Below are positions 1-11,279 of a DNA stretch of 64,000 nucleotides, in pieces. A model generated the notes under the pieces. That model worked only from the letters and a program-made list of their open reading frames with translations. It did no database searches and was not told the DNA's origin. A program made the translations under genes and the position numbers. This stretch comes from Amaranthus tricolor. Lineage: Eukaryota > Streptophyta > Magnoliopsida > Caryophyllales > Amaranthaceae. The stretch is taken from the NCBI RefSeq assembly GCF_026212465.1, contig NC_080049.1:9847552-9911551 (forward strand), written 5' to 3'. The stretch's first letter is position 1. Each line of letters begins with the position of its first letter.

Positions 1-780
1 TTCAATTGAAACCCTAAAACGTTTAGGGGTTTTTCAGATCTGGGTATTTTTGTGTATGCTTCTGGGTTTTCGAATATGGAGTCACTAAGTTCTTGTCTTT
101 ATCTAGTTATTCCTCTTAATCCTTGGTTTGACTTCTACAATCGAGCTCCTCCATCTCCCACGAGCTCTGTTGAAACGGATCCTAACTAGGGAAGAACTTT
201 AACTTCTGAGGATGAAGAAATTGGGGTGTTTGTTCGACTTACAACTAGATCTGCAAGATCTTTATATTGAGAACTTGTTCCCTTCCTCAGATGAAGAATC
301 ACTGGATGATGATGATTTGGTGTTTGATTTTGATGTTGGATACATCTTTGCTTTTTGACTTATGATGATTTTGTGTATGTGTTTTTTATGGTATGCATGT
401 CTGTGTTAGTGTTCTAATTTTTTGCCCTATGATTTTTTCTAAGGGTAAACATTTGATTATCGCTACAAAAACCCTAAATCAACTTATTTTGCCACCAATC
501 TAGGGTTTTCAGTTTATAAGCTACCAAACATCATGTTTAGGAGGCTATGTTCTTACCAGATTCAGGAGGCAATTACTATGGTTTATGGGGTATCTGTGTT
601 GAGAACATTTTGTTCTCTGAAATGAATTTTTTGATTTTGTTTTTGAAGCCATCAATAAATTATTAAAGCTGCCATTTTCATTTAAATGTTTATGGTTAAA
701 CAACTTGATGATTTTTTTGCTACATCATGTTTACACCTAAACATTTGCCTAACATAGTTCACCCAAAAGTGAGTATAAAC
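1..780 (+). other. Degenerate, unrecognised possible coding remnant
   Basis: A short open frame starts at an ATG at 76 and stops at 187-189 (37 codons, beginning MESLSSCLYLVIPL). The same frame reads on after the stop to about 270 with plausible amino-acid content, and another frame near 280-355 gives an acidic stretch with serine and aspartate runs. This looks like a decayed exon but matches no family I know. The first 40 bases contain a small inverted repeat (ACCCTAAA/TTTAGGGGT). From 360 to 780 I see only AT-rich non-coding DNA, with a repeated phrase 'acccaaaagt' at about 761 and 786. It may be host DNA or part of the adjacent mariner insertion. Confidence 0.2.
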
Positions 781-801
781 ATTTAACCCAAAAGTATACT
801 C

Positions 802-1049
802 ATGTCTATCATATATACATGCTATTTGTGTTCATACTACTATTGTTGGTTCTGTTGTTGCTGTTTCCTCTTTTGTAGGTGTTGTTCTATTGTTGCTGGT
901 GTTTTTGTTGGTGCTGTTGTTTCTATTGGTACTGGTGTTGCTGTTGTTGCTGGTATTTCTGTTGGTGCTGTTTTTTCTATTGGTGCTACTTTTTCTGTTG
1001 GTGATGGTTTTTCTGTTATTGCTGGTGTTTCTGTTGGTGTTGTTGTTAA
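802..1049. repeat. GTT/GGT-rich minisatellite
   Basis: About 250 bases are built from degenerate 9- and 18-base units such as GTTGTTGCTGGT and TCTGTTGGTGCT. All three plus-strand frames stay open through much of it and give Val/Gly/Ile/Leu-rich translations. That is expected of a triplet-based repeat and is not evidence of a gene. It ends exactly where the mariner transposase frame terminates, so on the minus strand it forms the 3' flank of that gene. Confidence 0.7.
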
Positions 1050-2414
1050 TTATTGTTGATGAAAAAAATTTTCATCTTTGATTCCCAAGTAAAATAAGAT
1101 GACCTCAAATGTACTTCGATCCACCTTTGTGTCCAAATAACGAAGTGCCTCATAAATAATTTCCCTTCGTACCCCCAAACAATGTGGAAGTCTCCCTTCC
1201 CTTTCAAGCTTTGTTTTGTTCATATGTGGAATGTGATGATCTATACCACTTAAGTTCTTAATAACCTCAACTTTACATGCTTGTAAAGTGATCCATAAAA
1301 ACTTCAACGCATTTGGTTGTAGACTCTCAAATGGTGCATTCACTGTCTTAATCAACTGTGCATAATTGTATGCTGATTTTTGATGCTGCAATGCTTGTAT
1401 TGACCTAAAAAATCCTAAGTCTAACACATCCATATCTGGTGAGTTAGGAGGTTGTTGCACTAAGTGGAAACTAAATCCATCAAGTGTTGTTGCCTCTCTA
1501 AACACTATGTCATCATCTAAAATGTGTGGCTTAGTATTGTCCTGTTGAATGTATATCGTTTTGCTTAAATGTGTTGGCCATTTACTTCTAATTGTTGGTT
1601 GTATCTTGTGCACAATTATATCTCTCGTGTGATTTTTAGTGATTGATTGTATGAGTTTGGTCTCTAATTCTCCCCTCTTCCTGTTTTTTGAACTTCTTTG
1701 TGCTGGCACTTCGTGTGTAAAAGGAAATATGCCTATCTTTCCATCAAAAATCAGCTCACCTTCATTAGAAAAGATTGGTCTAGTAACAGCACACATAAAC
1801 ATTATCTTAGGCACATATCGTTTTGATTGGATTTCTCTATGTGGCTCTACCTCTCCGGGTGTGAGATAACATATCTGTTGTGTCCTAGTGAGGTAAAACA
1901 ACTTTACATCTATGTGCACTACATTTAACATGTCATTAAACTTGAAATTGCTTGTGTGCTCATCTAAAATGCAACTTATAAGACAAAAAATTAACCCGTC
2001 GAGTTTATTTTTGTCATCAAGCAATGGTTTGATTGTATTGGTGTGCTTTCGAATGTACTTCTTCTTTTTCCATCTCCAAACTATGCTTTGGTTAAACCCC
2101 CAGGGCCCTTGCAACTGCGGTTTGACTTGTCTTTTTCGCTTTTTCAAGTCCCTCGAACTTTGTGTCATCAAAGGAATCCCAGTCCTTGATTTCTTCCCTT
2201 TCTTCTTACTGTTGACATTTATTGGAAATTGATTTTGTTGTTGGTACTTTGTCTGTTCCCATACCCTTCCTGTAGTCTTCCTACTCACACCGTACTTCTT
2301 TGCCATGTCATTGATGACCCCGTGTGCTGGCTTCCCTTTACTGTTGACTGACAATAAAAGTTCATGCATTATTTGCTTCCTACTAAAATTATCTAGCTCT
2401 TTTGTTTTTACCAT
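1050..2414 (-). CDS. Plant mariner-like (DD39D) transposase, apparently uninterrupted
   Basis: Single 454-residue frame on the minus strand. The N-terminal ~60 residues look like the helix-turn-helix DNA-binding part of plant mariner transposases (motif KKYGVSRKTTGRVWEQ). The catalytic core follows: first Asp at residue 169 (HIDVKLFYL), second at 292 (YIQQDNTKPH) and third at 332 (NSPDMDVLDLGFF). Exactly 39 residues separate the second and third Asp, the plant mariner DD39D signature. The first motif departs from the usual HIDEKWF form and the third has DMD where DLN is common, so activity is uncertain. Family members excise and insert elements with CTCCCTCC-type ends at TA dinucleotides in the nucleus. 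The length fits the family and there is no stop or frameshift. The ATG at 2412-2414 is the natural start, since the conserved region begins just after it. A candidate element end lies near 3158; I found no matching end on the other side. Confidence 0.9.
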   Translation of the reverse strand: MVKTKELDNFSRKQIMHELLLSVNSKGKPAHGVINDMAKKYGVSRKTTGRVWEQTKYQQQNQFPINVNSKKKGKKSRTGIPLMTQSSRDLKKRKRQVKPQLQGPWGFNQSIVWRWKKKKYIRKHTNTIKPLLDDKNKLDGLIFCLISCILDEHTSNFKFNDMLNVVHIDVKLFYLTRTQQICYLTPGEVEPHREIQSKRYVPKIMFMCAVTRPIFSNEGELIFDGKIGIFPFTHEVPAQRSSKNRKRGELETKLIQSITKNHTRDIIVHKIQPTIRSKWPTHLSKTIYIQQDNTKPHILDDDIVFREATTLDGFSFHLVQQPPNSPDMDVLDLGFFRSIQALQHQKSAYNYAQLIKTVNAPFESLQPNALKFLWITLQACKVEVIKNLSGIDHHIPHMNKTKLEREGRLPHCLGVRREIIYEALRYLDTKVDRSTFEVILFYLGIKDENFFHQQ

Positions 2415-3160
2415 GGTTGTACTTGAATTTTGGTTGGTGGAAATTAATTTGTGATGATTTATTCTTTATTTAATGCTCTCCTTATATAGCTGTTGTATGT
2501 GTTGGATTTGTAATTGGCACCTCTAAATTTTGCTAATTGTTGGTTCTGTTCTCTTACTTGGCGCCAATCTAAAATTTTTGGGTTTTTGTTTACTCTTGCT
2601 TCCTGTGTGGAATTGGCGCCTCTTTGTCTATGATGTTACTGACTTGCTGTTCTTTGTGTCATGGTTGATTCTAGTATTTGATGGCTTTGTTTCAAAATCA
2701 AAATGTTCATTTTTTGTAGCTAATTTAATCAATTTGGAATACTAAATGCATATCGTGTTTTTTTTAAATCTGAAGTCAATGAAAGATTTAATATTCGCAT
2801 GCACATGTGGCGAGAGGGTTGTTCGTTTTCGGTTGCCATTCAAAAAACATTGAAGAAATAAAGGAAGAATTGAAGACTTAGTTTATTTTTTCAATCTATA
2901 ATGTGTAATTTAGTTTATGTAATTTTTTGTAATTTAAGTTAAGTATTTTTATGCTTAATTAAAAAACTCAAAAATTTATTATTGTCAATTAATTTTATTA
3001 GAAATGTAAAACCCAATTTTTCCTCCAAAATTCAATTCTATCTATCATTATCAATTAATCCAATCACTTAAAATATTCCAACTACTACCTTTTTGGTGGA
3101 CCTCATCTATCTACCTTTTCCCTCCCCAAATGTCCCAATTATAAAAAATAGGAGGGAGTA
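2415..3160. repeat. Upstream flank of the mariner gene with candidate terminal sequence
   Basis: The 745 bases upstream of the transposase ATG carry no recognisable gene. At 3146-3160 the sequence ataggagggagta resembles the end of plant mariner/Stowaway elements (CTCCCTCC read on the minus strand) followed by a TA dinucleotide, the usual duplicated target. It is correctly placed to be the upstream end of the mariner element. I did not find its partner downstream of 1050, so the element is truncated there, or this end belongs to a separate MITE. Confidence 0.4.
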
Positions 3161-3289
3161 ATATAAGTAGGAAAGTTGAAGAGAAATGGAGAGAAAAGGA
3201 AAGCTTCAAAACTTTCTTAGTGAGGATGAGATCATTTAATAATTTCAAGAATCAAATAAGGTCATGTATAAAACACTTTAAAATATAAT

Positions 3290-3525
3290 TAATTTGTAAA
3301 AATCAGTTTTAATTACTAAATATCAATTTTAATTAGTAAAAATTAGTTATAATTAGTAAAATTTAGTAAAAATCAGTTATAGTCCATAAAATTTTACTTA
3401 TAATTTTTATAACTAAATATCAGTTACAATTAGTAAAACTTAGTTTCATTTAGTAAAACTTAGTTTTATTTAGTTAAAATCAGTTTCAACTAGTAAAAAT
3501 TAGTTGAATTAGTAAAAATCAGTTG
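3290..3525. repeat. AT-rich tandem repeat, AAAATCAGTTTTAATTAGT-like units
   Basis: About 235 bases consist of imperfect repeats of 12-24 bases built around 'aattagtaaaa' and 'aaatcagtt', each recurring many times in one orientation. No coding potential. The flanks (3161-3289 and 3526-3858) are AT-rich with no recognisable gene. Confidence 0.75.
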
Positions 3526-3858
3526 TTCTAAACATCGCCTAAAAAACATGATTTTTGTAAAAATTAATCAAGAATAAATTAGTATTTTTTTAATCAATCA
3601 AGGACATTTTGGTAAAATATATATTTTCTTAAAATGTCAAATATTCGAATACATACAAACAAATTGAAATTGCCCATTATAGCCATTGTAGACAATATAT
3701 TAGAGACGAAGAAAATTGATTTAGTAGTAGAGATAATAAGACAGAGAATGAGAGGGGGAATTTATGAGTCTGTAGACAGTGAAAATTAAACGTCTATCAA
3801 AGAGTTGAAAGAAAAATCTTTAACCACAAAGATGATCCATTAGAAGGAATGAGCATTT

Positions 3859-4790
3859 TAGAGAATGAGTTGAGTTTGGACCCTTTTCTTACCTAGATCT
3901 AACTTTAAGGTTGGGTTCAGACTAGGATCCTAATTTTAAGGGTTAAAAACTGAATCTATACTTAAATCCTTAGGGTTTAAGGTCAATCCAAACGTAAATC
4001 TGAACCTAAAAAGAACATATTAATCTCTATATACTTCAACATCCATACCCATATTCTTGAACATATTAATGCTAATAATATTCTTCTGTATCTGATACTT
4101 TACAAATTAGTTAAAAAATGACAAATTTTGTACCATTAACCATAGAGTAAATAAAATAAACTTTAGAAATCAGTAACTTCAATAATGAAAATTTTTAATA
4201 TTTTGAAAACAAATTTTTGAAAACAAATTTAGAAATAAAAAATCAAGTGAAAATAAAAAAGCAAAAATACCTTAAATCATAAAGTAAAATTTACAAGGTT
4301 TTGAGAATGAATTTAAAATTATAAAAAAGTAAAATTTATATCAAAAATCTTAAATTGAATAAATATTGAGGATAAAGAATTTCAGATTAAAAAAAAATGA
4401 CCTAGAGATTAAAATTCTTCATGTTTTAATTGAAAAAAAAATAAGAAAAAAAGGGGCAAATAAAAATACCTTAAACTAAAATTGAGTTTTAAAGATTGCT
4501 GAAAAAGTTGTTAGAATCTTTGAGGGCGGGAGAGGAGCATAAGAGGGAAGCACCGTAGCAGAATGATTTAAATGGCTGCAATTAATTATACTATTCAACC
4601 TTTAAAAGGGTCTACGAGTCTAAGGGTTCAATTCGAGTCTATCTAGATCCAAAACCTTATAATTATATATTAGACCTAAATTCGAATTCAGACTCAGACC
4701 CTTAGACTCTAAAAAAGATAGACCCTTAGCCTTAAAAATGAGTAAAACTTAAAAGGGTCCGGTAGGGTCTTGAATCATTGTCCATCTCTA
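3859..4790. mobile_element. Possible decayed hAT-like non-autonomous element
   Basis: The right side ends with cattgtccatctcta and includes several GGGTC/GACCC words near 4600-4770. The left side from 3859 begins tagagaatgagttgag and carries mirrored GGACCC and TAAGGGTT words to about 3990. The two ends are therefore loosely inverted, like hAT elements that begin TAGRG. I see no convincing 8-bp duplication, and the interior is AT-rich and non-coding. Treat as tentative. Confidence 0.22.
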
Positions 4791-6760
4791 TGCATGAGTG
4801 GCACATAACTTTTAAATTACGTTTATCCTTTCTTTATAGATGGATATTTGTTCATCGGTTGTTTTCAAAACAATATGTATTTATGCAATGTAGTTACACT
4901 TTTAAATCTAAGTGATTCATGAGTAGATATACTTCTAATAAAAATACTAAATTTTAGAAATGCAATAATTTAACTCATGACAATAATAGAGTAATGCCTT
5001 GCTATTTTTTGATGATATTCAATTATTAATAAATGATTATAGGTAAGAAAATACCAAAAATAAATGTGAAACATAAGGGCCTAAAAAAACGTGGAAAATA
5101 ACTCAAACAAAGGAGATTGCTAATTGAGAAAGAACGCGTAACAATAATTCAACAGTTTTTAACGTCGGTGCATGGTCGTATGACTTAGCATGTGTCTATA
5201 TATTGCTTCACACATACTAAACATTGACAACTAGACATAATCACATAGCTACATCTACTCTATAATTTGGTTGGCTAACATTATTTATTGATCATATAAA
5301 TTTCCAAATTGTAATTTATTTTGTGTGAAAGCGTTGTATTATATTTATATAGTGAATCTATTTTTTTAAGTGATCAATTTAAGATTATGAATTATCACTT
5401 TAAAATTATAAATGATCAATTTACAACAATAAAAAGTGATTATTTTAAATTGAAAATAATTACTTTAAGGTTATATTACTAATCATTTTAAAACAAAAAA
5501 TATATATTGAGTCAGCCTATAAAAGATAATCTCACCATAAAACTATTTTAATTGAGAATTAGTGAATTTAATTATACATATATATATAATAGGAATCAAA
5601 ATGAATTTGTCGATTCAATTATATATAATTGGAATCAAAATTTCAAATATAATATTCCTTCAAATCGTTATCTTGTCTTTTCTATTTGAGATATGGGAAA
5701 AAACCAAGGACGGTATTGGTTGTTAAAGGATTCTTTAAATGGTAATAATTGTCATAATTTAGCATCAAATTTATTTTTATTTCGAAGCCATATCAGATTT
5801 AAATATTCTTTATAGGAAGTTGTATCAAATAGTGATATGATAGAAGAAAATTTTCAATATTAGATCTTTTTTATAATAATTGTGACTCTTTCTATATAAA
5901 AATTTGTTTGATTTAAATTAATAAGTATTTATTCGGTTTTTGTTCTGTTGTAGATGTCCGATGATATTATTATTGATGAATTATTAGATTCTTTAAACAA
6001 AATGTGTACTTTGTAGAACTCATTCATTTAGTATTTGTATTTTTTTTTATGATGAATGAGGACTAAACTGAAACCACTTCTTATAAATGTTTCACACGTG
6101 AATGATAAGTCTTCAAGAACGAGAAAAAAATACATTTGATGAATGTTTCGTATGAGTATTATTCAACTATGTTTTTCTTTGTCATTTTCACCGGCTTTTC
6201 AATAATTTCTAATTCTTATTTATTTGATTAACTATTTTATTCTTGTATTTAAGTCTATATTTATACAAATTTATTTTGATGAGGTAATGATTTTACTTTT
6301 TGATCTTTTGTAATTTATGCTAATTAATGGTTGTAAATTATTTATGGTTTCAACTGCCCGTAATCCATGCCCCCTTCATTTGATAGGATAAAAAAACAGT
6401 ATATTTATTCACTATAAGGGGTCGCTTAAATTGAAAGTAAATATTTATGGGGTAAATAAAAGTCAAATTAGAATAACAAAGTTAATTAGATAAATGATTA
6501 AAGAGATTTGATTGTTAGAAGGAAATGAAAAACAGAGAATATAGCAATTAGTTTCCTTATTTTGGGGTACAAATTTATCCTAGAGGAGGGTGGGGAAATT
6601 CTTTACCTCCTAATGAGGGAAATCAACCTCTTTTTTATTCATCGTTTTTTATTTTCTCTCATTCTACCTCTATCACAATTATTTCAATAACTTCATTTGC
6701 ATTTCTAAATAGCTTTGTTATATTAATTTGTGTTTTTTATCCCCTTAAATATTCACTCTC
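4791..6760. other. AT-rich intergenic stretch, nothing recognised
   Basis: Roughly 2 kb without a credible open frame. Near 5190 a TATA-like word (tctatatattgc) follows a less AT-rich stretch and could be a promoter, but no gene follows. Near 5350-5480 short words such as 'tgatcaattta' and 'aagtgat' recur. Both observations are too weak to call. Confidence 0.5.
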
Positions 6761-6960
6761 TGTTAGAATATATTATAAATATATTCTTTGAATTTGTATT
6801 TATGGTATATAATCAAGTTTAGCAAGTGTATATCTCCTAGCATAATCCCAGCCTAGAATAGAGCTAATGGTTGTCGAGTTTATCTTGGTAGTTTGTATAT
6901 TAATACTGATAGCCAAATCAATGAAGGGTAACGATCATCTAATTACATGGTATCATAGTA
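6761..6960 (+). mobile_element. Short copia-type LTR with adjacent primer-binding site
   Basis: The segment 6761-6947 starts TGTTAGAATATATTATAAAT and ends CTAATTACA, with the TG..CA termini expected of an LTR (187 bp). It is followed at once by TGGTATCATAGTA, which resembles the initiator-Met tRNA primer-binding site TGGTATCAGAGC of plant copia elements. Pyrimidine-rich leader DNA follows to about 7060. No gag or pol is seen downstream, so this is a truncated 5' end. Confidence 0.6.
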
Positions 6961-7229
6961 TTTTTTTACGATCCTAGCTTCCCTCTTCTCTCACGGCCCA
7001 TCTCCTTCTTCTTCCTCAAATTTTTCCCTCTCCTTCCGCTGCAACATTTCACGGCAGAGACTCTAAAATATCATATTATTGTTAAGGAGATAATTCACTT
7101 AATGTGCCAAATGCTCATAATGCTCACTTGTGAGAGGAGTTACAAACTCCTCCCATGCCAAGCACCAACCGGCCACCCTTCACCTCCCACACATATATTT
7201 TTTTTTGTTAATTAATTAAGTAATTATTA

Positions 7230-7432
7230 TATTATTGTTAAAACAACAAAGAAACGTCACGCGATAACATCGTACGCGATAAAACTCGTTACCGCTAAAA
7301 TTGAAGTTACTTTATTTCTTATACTTAACTTTTTTATTTTATTTTAATATTACTTATTTATTTTATTTTGTTATACTTTATTTTATTATATTTTATTTTA
7401 TTTTTAAACCCGATAAATTACGGGGTGTTACA
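7230..7432 (-). mobile_element. Fragment of a gypsy-type LTR
   Basis: On the minus strand the segment begins TGTAACACCCCGTAATTTAT at 7432, the stereotyped start of many plant Ty3/gypsy LTRs. It continues through an AT-rich stretch with recurrent TTTTATTTTA words. The far boundary is unclear; the GC-richer stretch 7085-7200 may belong to the same LTR. No associated coding region was found. Confidence 0.5.
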
Positions 7433-8944
7433 TATACATAGAGATACAAATAAAAAAAACATATATTGTCAATGAGATTATAAATGATTTTAAAGTGCTA
7501 AAATATTGTTGAGCTTTACATTATTTCAAAATTTACGTTATGATTTTTTGTTGTATTGATTAGCTATATTTTAGTAGAATTCAATTAATTTTTTTTGTTA
7601 ACTTCGCCCCTCCTAAACTTTTGTTCAAGTTTCGCCACTGCATATAACCTTAAAGTGATTACTTATTCACTTACCGTTTTAAAGTTCTCGCTTTTTATAA
7701 TGGTACAAGTGATTACTTATAATAGGCAATTTACCAAAAAAAATAATATGAAATTTAATGTAAAATTAGAGAAAAATTTTGATATAAAAAAATCAGAAAT
7801 TTTTTTTTACATTTTTTTTAATAAAAAATTTTGAATGAAAAAAATTAGGAAAAAAATATAAAACTTACTATAGCAAGTCATTTAATTGTCAGGTTTATTT
7901 TAGGCAAATACTCTATAAAATTTAGATAATTCATGATTAATCAATAAGTGAGATTATTATAGCAAAATCAAAAAAAATATTATATTATTCTAGGTAATTT
8001 TTTAAAAAAGAATAGGAATTCTAATACACAAATAAAAATACAAAAATATAGCTATTTGACAAGACGAAAGAAATAAGGTGGATATTATTAAGTCAGCAAA
8101 GAATCTTTATCATAGTTGTACAAGTTATTGAATTTTTATTAGATTTAAATTAATTAGATTTGATTAGATAAGACACCATTATTATGAGTATCTACTTTTG
8201 TCAATTGATTGATCAAAGCAAATGGGCAAACATTTATAAGTGCATCCCGATGGTGTTATCCCAATTGTAACGCCATGTATTATTATTCATATTTAGTGGA
8301 GTATAATCTTAGTCATTATGGATTGTATAATTCTGAATAAAAGATATTCTTTGTTGGTTAATGCTTGATGTCCAAAGTATAGGAGAAAATATTTTGCTGG
8401 TCCATCCTTAATGTCCATAACAAACATCTTTTCTATCTCTTGTTTTTATTATATAAAATTAATATCTAATTATATTTATATATATGTTTCTTTAGATTCT
8501 ATTTTTTTCGGTTATCACGTATCAATATAACTTTAGTCATTATAAAATAAGAAAAATTTTTAAAATCGATAAAATAAGTTTATTTCAGCCGTGTAAAAGT
8601 TAAAAATAATTTAAAATAAACTTATTATTATTGATTTTCTAATATCAAATAGTATTCTTTCATCTTATTTTTACAATACTCAAGTTATTATATTGATTAA
8701 TTTATGCTACATATTTGTTGAACATAATAACTTTGTGTGATTTGAAAAATTAAATAAAGGTTGACTAACATATATATACTTGATGGACTACTCTTCTTAA
8801 TACCAATTAGTTTTGAAATGGAACCTCATTGGATTTATGTGCAGTCAAATTTCCACTTGTGTGGGTCTTGTGTATAAGTCTAATAAAAAATTATTATGTT
8901 TTAAAACTATAAAATCATGAATTTAACTTAATTAATTGATTTCT
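7433..8944. other. AT-rich intergenic stretch, nothing recognised
   Basis: No credible open frame, RNA gene or repeat boundary seen. One open frame at 7595-7834 is lysine/phenylalanine-rich and reflects homopolymer A/T runs, not coding. Confidence 0.5.
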
Positions 8945-8946
8945 TA

Positions 8947-9205
8947 CTCTCTCCTATTCATCTTAGGTGTCCCATTTACTTTTGGGACAATATTTATCTA
9001 TCACTTTTAAATTGTATTTTATTATTAATCTATAAGTTAAAACATAGTCATATGAAATTTTATTTGATTCGTTTTAATGTAAAGTTTATTCATATTAATT
9101 TTTTATAATTTTTAATTATACATAATTAGATATATTAAGGATTGAATAAATACATCGAATAAAATGCATAAAGTAAATGAGACACTTAAGATGAATAGGA
9201 GGGAG
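8947..9205. mobile_element. Stowaway MITE
   Basis: A 259-bp element bounded by TA on both sides (8945-8946 and 9206-9207). Left end: CTCTCTCCTATTCATCTTAG. Right end in reverse complement: CTCCCTCCTATTCATCTTAA. The inverted ends match over about 30 bases, and the interior is AT-rich and non-coding. TA duplication plus CTCCCTCC ends identify a Stowaway element, a non-autonomous relative of mariner. Confidence 0.9.
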
Positions 9206-9207
9206 TA

Positions 9208-10829
9208 TTATTTTTCTTGGACTGCCAATGTTTCAAATGAAAAATAAACTTATGAATCCACTTTCACCAGATTCAGTCATTCAACTGATCGATGGATTTA
9301 TGTTACAATCCCTTGATCGTAAGTGTTTATTAGTGATATAATGCAAATACAATACAAATTACAAAGAACAAATTTCTATTTCCCTGTATGGATGTCAATG
9401 AAACTCTTTGGTCTATTGATCATCAAAATGGACGTAATTTGAAGATTAGTTTGCAACAATACATGTCATTCCGAAACTTAATACTTGTTGTAGGCGTATG
9501 TGAACTTTCCTTCTGTGATATTTCTCCCACAAATATACTTGGGATAAAAGTGAAATTCACAAATAGATACAAATAAGAAACACTAAACACTTAGTACAAA
9601 GTGAATAGAATGAAATGGTTATGTATTTTTCAGATTATGAAATCAAATAATAAACAAATAATTTGCAAATCTCTTTGAATATTATTCATGCAAAGAAGAG
9701 AAAACAAAAATGTAGTATTCTTAAGAGAAGAGAGAAAATCAGATCGATCATGCTTTCTCCCACACGCAACTTCCTCTATGAGTATTTATCCTTACAAAAC
9801 TGTTTCGATAATCTTGTTTCAAACATCAACACTAGTGTCCCTATGAATTGAATTAATGCCTACTACAACATACTTTAAAAATGATCGAGCTAAATATGAT
9901 ATTCCTATAGATTTGAATCACATAACAAAGCTAATTCCTGACCACTTGAAGAAGTACACATAAAACAAATGACACAACATCATTACTGTGACACATTATA
10001 ATGGTCGTGTCCGTATCTATTTATAAGTTCATCATTGTCTCTATGCCAATCTTGACTACTTGAAATGGTCACACTTCAAACTTATAAGGTAGATTCTCCT
10101 TACGTATAAAATATCCCCGTGATTGGATACTTTACCAAGAGCTTTTCTACTTTTGTCCTTGAGAACTTTTTATGGAAGACTTCTTCGTTCATCATGGTAC
10201 AAAGAAACTTTTGGTCATTAGCACTTTTTGTTTACAAATACACCACATTGAATTCCAAATACGACTTTTATCGTGTGTGAATTGGACTTTCCTTTTGATT
10301 TTTTGGTTGACATAATCTAATTGTAATTGATGCATGTTTAATTGAATTCTTAGTCATGGTTAATAAACCAATTAGACCTACATAATCAAGAATTATGAAC
10401 CCATTAACGATAAGCCCTTACACTAGGTTGTGCGTTTGAGCAATATGATGGCATTTTACCATAATACACTTAATTATAAACATTATCAAATTATCATCAC
10501 TTGATAATATACATGTCCTAAAGGACTCAATTTTACAAGTAGATACTTTATTTGAAGGTTATAAGTAGATACTTATAACTTTCTTATAGTTATTAAATAT
10601 TGGAGTAACAAACTTGTTCCATATATTTTTTGAATAAACTATATACCATTAAATTCTATTTTATGGATCAAAATAAATATACCAAAAAATATTATTACAA
10701 ACTAGTATTAATATTTTAATTGATAAACATTATGGAATTTTAACCACCATAAAGATACTTGTAATATTAATGCATATTAAATTATCCTCTTATATAGGAT
10801 AACATTTATTTTCATTACTATTATAGGGT
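9208..10829. other. Non-coding stretch, probably old repeat DNA
   Basis: Two short frames (9388-9576, 9663-9851) give no recognisable protein. The composition between 9600 and 10500 is less AT-biased than the flanks and may be an eroded LTR element, but I could place no diagnostic motif. Confidence 0.4.
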
Positions 10830-11140
10830 CAAAAGGCCCACAATTTGATGGGCCAAGTCAACAAGCCCAATGCCCAAGAAGGCTAACCAGAGCCTCTGAA
10901 GGCCTATTTTCAAGTGTAAAATTACCAAAATACCCCTCGATGACCTAAAACCAAACCAACCACCACTATAAATATCCTCATTTATTGCCAAATCAGGTTG
11001 CTTTCCAACCACAATTTCCTTAATCACTTTTGTATTCGATTCTTGTTTCATAATCCCGACCACTGACTTGAGCGCCGGAAGGGCTTTTTAGGAAACAACC
11101 CTTGGACAAGTAAATTTGTTCGTTTTGTAGGTTGGTGTCA
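10830..11140 (+). mobile_element. Tat/Athila-type LTR tail with TATA box
   Basis: The block contains a TATA box (ctataaatatcc at 10966-10977). About 95 bases later, at 11061, comes the phrase cactgacttgagcgccgg, a motif highly conserved near the 3' end of Tat-group gypsy LTRs. Gag-like coding sequence follows in the same orientation at 11.3 kb, as expected for a 5' LTR. The LTR start upstream could not be located. Confidence 0.55.
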
Positions 11141-11279
11141 GAACCCATCATCTTCCATTCGGGACATTGAAGAGCAGAATCCTTTCGTAAAGAGCCTTTC
11201 CCTTCCGATTCAAGTTTCGCACTAGTTTCTTAAGTGAAACATTTAAGGTTGTTTGTGGGGAGGGCGATGACACTTAAAA

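Noticed and set aside
802..1081. Plus-strand frames giving Val/Gly/Leu repeat proteins
   Set aside because: Triplet-based minisatellite with all frames open; no start context or homologous family.
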